In this document: piece after piece, positions 48,573 to 52,363 of the stretch | How positions within the stretch are numbered: the stretch's first letter is position 1 | How the letters are laid out: each line of letters begins with the position of its first letter | NCBI RefSeq assembly: GCF_045862745.1 | Contig: NZ_BQXN01000017.1 | Coordinates: 1-52,363, forward strand | DNA length: 52,363 nt | Source: Furfurilactobacillus entadae | GTDB lineage: Bacteria; Bacillota; Bacilli; Lactobacillales; Lactobacillaceae | Reading direction: 5' to 3' | Notes under the pieces: generated by a model | What the model saw: the letters and a program-made list of their open reading frames with translations, nothing else | What the model was told of the DNA's origin: nothing | Database searches by the model: none | Position numbers and translations under genes: made by a program

Positions 48573-48992
48573 TTTATTATCTGGAAGTGCCCGCGCATAC
48601 GCACTAAACAAATCCATCTGCAATTGCTGATCGTTTGCAACATATTTGTTGAGCTCACCTAACATGGCCGCAATAGCCATGTCATCGGAGGCCGCTTCTG
48701 GACTATTAGCCAGTTCATTTTGCTCCTGCACCATATCTTTTAAATAGGCATTCAGCGTTCGCAAGAACATCAGAAACTCCGGTTGTTTAGTGATTTGTTC
48801 ATTAACCCACGTGGCATGTTCCATGGCCATACGATGAACAACATTGTAGCTAGCATCCTCAATATTACGATCGCCATTTTTATAGTAATAATAGGCTTGC
48901 CGCGTAATTCCCAGTTTTTTAACCAGTGCGCTTACATTGCCATCGAAGTCCGACAACAATAACCGTGCACGTTGTAATTCGCTCAATGCCAT
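48570..48992 (-). CDS. helix-turn-helix protein of a two-gene prophage cargo unit
   Basis: A 140-residue protein. The N-terminal FDGNVSALVKKLGITRQAYYYYKNGDRNIED looks like a helix-turn-helix of the phage/XRE-like kind. The rest is helical with an acidic middle (VQEQNELANSPEAASDD) and may oligomerise. Its ATG overlaps the stop of the upstream 131-codon gene (TAATG), so the two are coupled. It could repress its own palindrome-bearing promoter (49487-49515); target and role unknown. Confidence 0.7.
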   Translation of the reverse strand: MALSELQRARLLLSDFDGNVSALVKKLGITRQAYYYYKNGDRNIEDASYNVVHRMAMEHATWVNEQITKQPEFLMFLRTLNAYLKDMVQEQNELANSPEAASDDMAIAAMLGELNKYVANDQQLQMDLFSAYARALPDNK

Positions 48993-49387
48993 TAATAGAC
49001 CCCCCCTTCGCCATGGATAGTTGTCAGAGCAGCTTCAACGGCCTTTTGTGACGGTACATTTTTGTTAGAACGACGCATTTTTGACAAGGCTTGGCGGCGC
49101 TGGGACTTCGATCCATAGGCTACAGCCATCTGGTCAAGCACACTTACTGCTTGTTTTTCGGCTTCATTTTCAATTTGTTTTTGTGCTGAATAATCGTGTG
49201 CTCGCACGCGCAGAACCCGGCCATGTTTGTTTTTCATTACGCGGAATGTAGCGTAATCGTCCATCTTTTTGTCGTATTGCATCGTGAGCAAGTTGAGTTC
49301 TTCCTCGGTTAATTGGTCCGCTGATTTTAAACCATCAAGTACAACACCGTTAGCATGCACATTCATTTCTTCAACGTATTCATTCAT
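48992..49387 (-). CDS. unknown protein, first gene of the two-gene cargo unit
   Basis: A 131-residue charged, soluble protein. Acidic N-terminal third (MNEYVEEMNVHANGVV, TEEELNLL), then VMKNKHGRVLRVRAHDYSAQKQIENEAEKQA and a basic C-terminal segment (SKSQRRQALSKMRRSNKNVPSQ). No family recognised. CGAGG lies 9 bases before the ATG. The leader of about 90 nt starts at a strong promoter and is crossed by a predicted antisense RNA. Confidence 0.7.
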   Translation of the reverse strand: MNEYVEEMNVHANGVVLDGLKSADQLTEEELNLLTMQYDKKMDDYATFRVMKNKHGRVLRVRAHDYSAQKQIENEAEKQAVSVLDQMAVAYGSKSQRRQALSKMRRSNKNVPSQKAVEAALTTIHGEGGVY

Positions 49388-49392
49388 TGTTC

Positions 49393-49420
49393 TTTACCTC
49401 GATTTTTTAAATTGTATAAT
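49393..49420 (+). promoter_or_regulatory. promoter of a tiny plus-strand RNA
   Basis: TTTACC, a 16-base spacer and TATAAT; a terminator follows within 45 bp and no ORF lies between. Confidence 0.5.
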
Positions 49421-49426
49421 CAAGGG

Positions 49427-49467
49427 AGGTCTTGCAGGACCGGTCCGCTTCGGCGGGCCTTTTTTGT
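49427..49467 (+). ncRNA. candidate 40-nt RNA antisense to the 131-residue gene leader
   Basis: Predicted from the promoter at 49393-49420 to a terminator with stem GGTCCGC-TTCG-GCGGGCC and T7. An additional hairpin GGTCTTGCAGGACC precedes it. It lies wholly within the leader of the minus-strand two-gene mRNA. The T-rich side and the stable TTCG loop favour the plus strand. Confidence 0.45.
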
Positions 49468-49486
49468 CTCACTTGATTACAAATAC

Positions 49487-49529
49487 ATAATAACGCTTAG
49501 TATTGCGAGTGTCAACTATAGTTGACACT
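49487..49529 (-). promoter_or_regulatory. promoter with a 22-bp palindromic operator
   Basis: On the minus strand TTGACA (49510-49515), a 17-base spacer and TATTAT (49487-49492). Bases 49508-49529 form a perfect palindrome with arms AGTGTCAACTA, covering the -35. It drives the 131/140-residue pair. The dyad looks like a phage-repressor operator. Confidence 0.8.
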
Positions 49530-49554
49530 ATTTCGTAAAATTAATTTGCTTTAA

Positions 49555-49605
49555 TAAAAAAAGGCTCTAACCTCCCGTGATTTTAGGAAGTTAGAGCCTT
49601 TTTTT
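49555..49605. terminator. bidirectional terminator after the endolysin
   Basis: AAAAAAGGCTCTAAC pairs with GTTAGAGCCTTTTTT, with an inner TCC/GGA pair. It ends the late operon of the phage. Confidence 0.92.
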
Positions 49606-49612
49606 CATTTAA

Positions 49613-50488
49613 CTATGCTTTTAAACACGCGTCTGCGTTGAACCAAATCAATCCATAATCCGCTCCCAGATCAATCGCGATTGCGTTTGAACCTTCGTCG
49701 TAGTCTGCAATTAACCACTCGTCTTTATCGAACTTGAAATGATTGCCTGGAGTGGCGTCATTTTGATTAAGGTTATCAGTTAACGAAACAAATACCAGGG
49801 GCACACCATTGTCATCCCAACTTAACTGATCGCTAGAACTAGCCGCAGATAGTTCATGTGACAGCCCCTGCCAGCAGCCGTTAATAAACTCGACCTGATC
49901 AAGTAACCAGGGGTGCCCGTTGAACTTAACCCAGCCGCCAGCATCTTTAAATTGCTGAACGGCTGATTTATCGCGTGATGGCGCTGGAACTGGCTGTGGC
50001 GTTGGCGTTTGTTCATTGCCATTACCAGTCAACCGATAGACGTAATAATATGGATAGCCATCCAGCGAAGCGAAATAGTCATACCCTAGCTCTTGCACAG
50101 CGGTCCCTTCTTCGCCACCAGTGTAATAACAAGTCGAGATACAGTTATTGTCTGGATCACCACTCGTCATCACCATAATGTGACCACCGGCGCCAGCCGA
50201 TGAACCCCGTTGTCCCCAGATAACAATATCACCCGGCTGAGCGTCCCAACCGTTTTGGTCATTTTCAACAATGCATTCAAACCCATTCGCTGTAAGATAC
50301 TCGTGAATGGTTTCTGTTGAGTACAGGTAGCTGTAACGACCAGCGCCTGCTTGATACAGCGCCTCGGTCATGGACCCTGAACAATCCGCTGTCCCATCAC
50401 TCCCATTGCGAGAGCCGTACATGCTGTATGTTAATTGTCCTTCACGATCACGGAACCATTGAATAACGGCATTTGTATCGACTGACAT
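49613..50488 (-). CDS. phage endolysin (Amidase_5/NlpC-P60-like peptidoglycan hydrolase)
   Basis: A 291-residue protein. The N-terminal catalytic domain (1-150) has YSMYGSRNGSDGTADCSGSM with nucleophile Cys36, GDIVIWGQRG and GAGGHIMVM with His103, as in the phage peptidoglycan hydrolase family PF05382. A Pro/Gln/Thr-rich linker (about 156-172) leads to a C-terminal wall-binding domain (175-291) with two similar stretches. There is no signal peptide, so release depends on the holin. Its start overlaps the holin stop by one base. Confidence 0.92.
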   Translation of the reverse strand: MSVDTNAVIQWFRDREGQLTYSMYGSRNGSDGTADCSGSMTEALYQAGAGRYSYLYSTETIHEYLTANGFECIVENDQNGWDAQPGDIVIWGQRGSSAGAGGHIMVMTSGDPDNNCISTCYYTGGEEGTAVQELGYDYFASLDGYPYYYVYRLTGNGNEQTPTPQPVPAPSRDKSAVQQFKDAGGWVKFNGHPWLLDQVEFINGCWQGLSHELSAASSSDQLSWDDNGVPLVFVSLTDNLNQNDATPGNHFKFDKDEWLIADYDEGSNAIAIDLGADYGLIWFNADACLKA

Positions 50489-50907
50489 TACTTTGCCCCC
50501 TTGTCTTGTGGCTTAACTGGACCGCCGGTCTGTGGTTGTTGATGTAATTTTGCCTGTTGCTTAATGGCTGGCGCGTCAGTTTGAGCAAACGTCTGGTAGG
50601 CACGCTCAACTGTATCTTGGATGCGTTGGTCATCAACATTAATCCCTTTGTCCGCTAATGCCTTATTAACACGTTGCACTGCCGCACTCTTCTTGGTGGC
50701 CCCAGTCATGTTGTAATTCGTGGCTAAACCCTGAACTGCTGTATCAGCTAAATTCAGGAGCAATTCTTCAATCTGTCGCCCTTTAGACGCCTTTTGCGTG
50801 GCTACCCATTGATGAAGCATGGGTGACAACAAACCAAAATAGGCCCACGTAAAAAGGCCACTGGCTAACAGCCAAGTGACCACATCATTAATATTTAACT
50901 TACCCAT
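50488..50907 (-). CDS. phage holin, LLH family
   Basis: A 139-residue protein with one N-terminal transmembrane segment (about residues 8-28, VVTWLLASGLFTWAYFG) and a long hydrophilic tail containing AVQRVNKALADKGINVDDQRIQDTVERAYQ, as in PF09682. It forms the membrane lesion that lets the endolysin out. The tail ends in a Pro/Gln/Lys-rich segment. It lies between the endolysin (1-bp overlap) and an 8-bp overlap with the upstream gene. Confidence 0.9.
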   Translation of the reverse strand: MGKLNINDVVTWLLASGLFTWAYFGLLSPMLHQWVATQKASKGRQIEELLLNLADTAVQGLATNYNMTGATKKSAAVQRVNKALADKGINVDDQRIQDTVERAYQTFAQTDAPAIKQQAKLHQQPQTGGPVKPQDKGAK

Positions 50908-51130
50908 TCTTCTTCTCCTTTAATTCTTCGAGCTCCTTTTTTAACGCGTCACGTTCGTTAATGACGTCTTTGTAGTTCCTGTTGAGCTGGTCTAAACTCA
51001 TCTGTAAAATTTTAGTCTGGCTGTTCGTGTGTGAATTTCGCCAGGCGAAGAATGCCGGCACTAGGCCTGTCAAAAACGGAAACAGACCGGCATCCTTAAT
51101 TGCTTCAAAAAACTTGGCCCAGTTATTCAT
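50900..51130 (-). CDS. small phage membrane protein with coiled coil
   Basis: A 76-residue protein: MNNWAKFFEAIKDAGLFPFLTGLVPAFFAW gives one hydrophobic segment near the N terminus, followed by a coiled coil (LDQLNRNYKDVINERDALKKELEELKEKKNG). Similar small proteins lie beside holins in lactobacilli phages; it may be a second holin or an antiholin. The start at 51130 is preferred (Asn-Asn-Trp N terminus); it overlaps the end of the upstream gene. Confidence 0.7.
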   Translation of the reverse strand: MNNWAKFFEAIKDAGLFPFLTGLVPAFFAWRNSHTNSQTKILQMSLDQLNRNYKDVINERDALKKELEELKEKKNG

Positions 51131-51533
51131 CGAAATCACCATACTTCGTGATCCCGATTGAGAGCCATAGGCCCATTAAAGCCAGCGCCCATGATGAGTT
51201 CGGAAAACCATCAATGGACCGCAAGATGAAAATGCCCGAGTAGACGCCAAACAAAAAAGCACTAAACGTGATTAACGGACGTTTAATGCTTTGTACATGT
51301 CGAGTAATGCTTAGGAACAAGACCGCCGCAATGGCCACCAGCAGGAACCCAAACCATTTGTCATCGATCCACCCAATCAGCCAGCCAAAGCGTTCTTGAG
51401 CCCTCAAGTAGTCCGGGTTACAGATAACATAAAGGCCCTCGGAAAAATAAAACAACGCAATGCCTAAGGCGCCAAAGTTCGAACGAAACAACACGCGATA
51501 CCAGGCTTTAAAACGTCTGAATTGAGTACGCAA
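51123..51533 (-). CDS. phage membrane protein, four helices
   Basis: A 136-residue protein with a basic N terminus (RTQFRRFKAWYRVLFRS) and four hydrophobic segments (about 20-36, 58-75, 85-103, 112-128). TTG at 51533 is the start, with AAGG-type pairing about 8 bases upstream. Probably part of the lysis or tail-tip accessory set. No family recognised. Confidence 0.7.
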   Translation of the reverse strand: MRTQFRRFKAWYRVLFRSNFGALGIALFYFSEGLYVICNPDYLRAQERFGWLIGWIDDKWFGFLLVAIAAVLFLSITRHVQSIKRPLITFSAFLFGVYSGIFILRSIDGFPNSSWALALMGLWLSIGITKYGDFDE

Positions 51534-51579
51534 TCGTCACACCTTCTTTCGATTTAGAATTTATGAATATTACGTACTG

Positions 51580-51702
51580 TTAAGCAGTAAGTTCCTTAAA
51601 TTGGTCCTGTGTGATAATTCCATTGTCCAAATAGAACTGGAAGTATGAAACACTGGCACCCCATGACTTAAACATCTTTAAATCGTCAAATGTAGGAAAC
51701 AT
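51580..51702 (-). CDS. XkdX-like small phage protein
   Basis: A 40-residue protein (MFPTFDDLKMFKSWG...YLDNGIITQDQFKELTA). It matches the XkdX pattern of a short aromatic stretch followed by G.It.e.f.eltg, encoded between tail-fibre and holin genes in many Gram-positive phages; function unknown. Its ATG overlaps the stop of the preceding gene by one base. Confidence 0.8.
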   Translation of the reverse strand: MFPTFDDLKMFKSWGASVSYFQFYLDNGIITQDQFKELTA

Positions 51703-52001
51703 TATGCATTCGCCCCTTTCGTCGCGTTACTTGCCGTTAAGGCGGCCACTTTTGTATTCAAGGCTGCCACTTGCTGCGTCAAGTTCATCATCAACAACTG
51801 ATCAGTCGTGGGTTGATTTGCTGTCTGATCTGGTGTTGCTGGTAAACGGTCCCCAGTCCACCCGTTCGACGCCGGGTTGTAAACGATGTTGCCCACCAGT
51901 CCAGTAATTGGCGTTGCTGTGGCGTTTTCTGGCACCTTATCGCCCACACCGGCACCAGCGTATGCAAATGTTTTTGGGTCATATTTGTAGTATTCAATCA
52001 T
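51702..52001 (-). CDS. phage tail-tip accessory protein
   Basis: A 99-residue protein: MIEYYKYDPKTFAYAGAG at the N terminus, a central segment with W and G residues (NPASNGWTGDRLPATPDQ) and a C-terminal coiled coil (LLMMNLTQQVAALNTKVAALTAS). This is the usual make-up of short proteins after the receptor-binding gene in siphophages, probably exposed at the tail tip. It lies 14 bp after the upstream gene and overlaps the XkdX-like gene by 1 bp. Confidence 0.75.
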   Translation of the reverse strand: MIEYYKYDPKTFAYAGAGVGDKVPENATATPITGLVGNIVYNPASNGWTGDRLPATPDQTANQPTTDQLLMMNLTQQVAALNTKVAALTASNATKGANA

Positions 52002-52015
52002 GTCTTTTCTCCTTA

Positions 52016-52363
52016 TTAATTACTTGCTGGGTAGTCGTCACTAGTGATTGCGGTGCCTTTGGCATTTACCCAAGATGAATCTGGATTGTCGGTCACTGCG
52101 GACGGAATAACGAACGCCCGAGTTGCCAAACTGCCATCTGGGTTAACAACCAAGAATCCAGAGGCCCAGTCAGCTGGCTTGCCATCAATGATTCCTGGCG
52201 CACTTTCTGCCGTTAAATAATGGGAAGTTGTTGGTCTGAATCCCGCCGGGATAAACCCTGCATCTGTGAATTGTGTCCATCCTTTAACTTGTTTACGATT
52301 GTTGTCGACCGAGAATGCATACATCACGGTGTTCCCCATTCGTTTAGCAGTCACAATGTAGCC
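52016..52363 (-). CDS. phage tail-fibre/baseplate protein, C-terminal part (runs off the right edge)
   Basis: The frame is open to the window end. The visible 116 residues (QVKGWTQFTDAGFIPAGFRP, NPDGSLATRAFVIPSA) have the Gly/Asn/Pro-rich beta character of the C-terminal domain of a phage baseplate or receptor-binding protein. An internal GTG at 52354 could serve as a start, but continuation past the edge is more likely. It is the first of the late genes seen in this window. Confidence 0.7.
   Translation of the reverse strand, partial: GYIVTAKRMGNTVMYAFSVDNNRKQVKGWTQFTDAGFIPAGFRPTTSHYLTAESAPGIIDGKPADWASGFLVVNPDGSLATRAFVIPSAVTDNPDSSWVNAKGTAITSDDYPASN

Larger units (their letters stand above)
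47192..52363. mobile_element. prophage, attachment-site to tail-tip portion
   Basis: From the pgi fragment to the right edge, all recognisable genes are of phage type: endolysin, LLH holin, XkdX-like and tail-tip proteins, in the usual order read right to left, followed by small cargo genes next to the junction. Base composition is more AT-rich at 47200-48560 than in the flanking host DNA. Integrase and left junction are outside the window. Confidence 0.85.

Overview
The window is chromosomal DNA of a low-to-mid GC Gram-positive bacterium of the family Lactobacillaceae, with a prophage end on the right. The evidence is the gene order tdk-prfA-prmC-sua5-glyA-upp-atpBEFHAGDC-(DUF1146)-murA-mbl-yidD-(DUF2969)-rodA-gcvH, the murT/gatD pair, strong AAGGAGG-type ribosome binding sites, frequent rho-independent terminators, and a Ddl ligase with the Phe active-site variant typical of intrinsically vancomycin-resistant lactobacilli. 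Genus and species cannot be fixed from the sequence alone.

Layout. 1-122: right end of an IS3-family element. 192-3655: ddl, a DUF2785 gene, a class I glutamine-amidotransferase-like hydrolase and a GcvH-like lipoyl protein. 3675-8350 (minus): envelope genes rodA, DUF2969, yidD, mbl, murA and DUF1146. 8477-14979 (minus): the complete F1Fo ATP synthase operon. 15404-21121 (minus): upp, glyA, sua5, prmC, prfA, tdk. 21339-23407 (plus): murT-gatD. 23491-29916: manA, a serine hydrolase, a LacI regulator, then a probable sugar-use operon (ROK kinase, membrane protein, VOC protein) with palindromic operator candidates and a cre-like site, and a UspA gene.

30048-32370 is an accessory patch behind two tRNA genes, Glu(CTC) and Gln(CTG). 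It holds a candidate convergent small-RNA/small-peptide locus, a decayed partial copy of it, DUF3781 and cupin genes, and a ruined glycosyltransferase gene. 32365-46832 carries mixed host genes: VOC, DJ-1/PfpI with ArsR, TMEM175-like channel, YxeA-like protein, lipoprotein, flavin oxidoreductase, a GT-C-type membrane protein, a transporter-like protein with a Na+/H+ antiporter, CsbD, and an HxlR/SDR/monooxygenase cluster.

47102 to the right edge is read as the lysis-side end of a prophage. A displaced 3' end of a glucose-6-phosphate isomerase gene (47102-47191) marks the probable attachment site. From there rightwards lie: repeats that could be integrase arm sites; a two-gene plus-strand unit under a promoter with a LexA (SOS) box; small minus-strand genes (66 and 41 residues); a 31-codon ORF enclosed by an inverted repeat and driven by a promoter buried in a 26-bp palindrome; a two-gene unit (131 and 140 residues) under a promoter overlapping a 22-bp palindrome; then endolysin, LLH holin, two further membrane proteins, XkdX-like protein and tail-tip genes.

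The most unusual part is 47200-49605. Between the endolysin and the attachment site, three small cargo units each have their own promoter with a palindromic operator. None has a function I can recognise.
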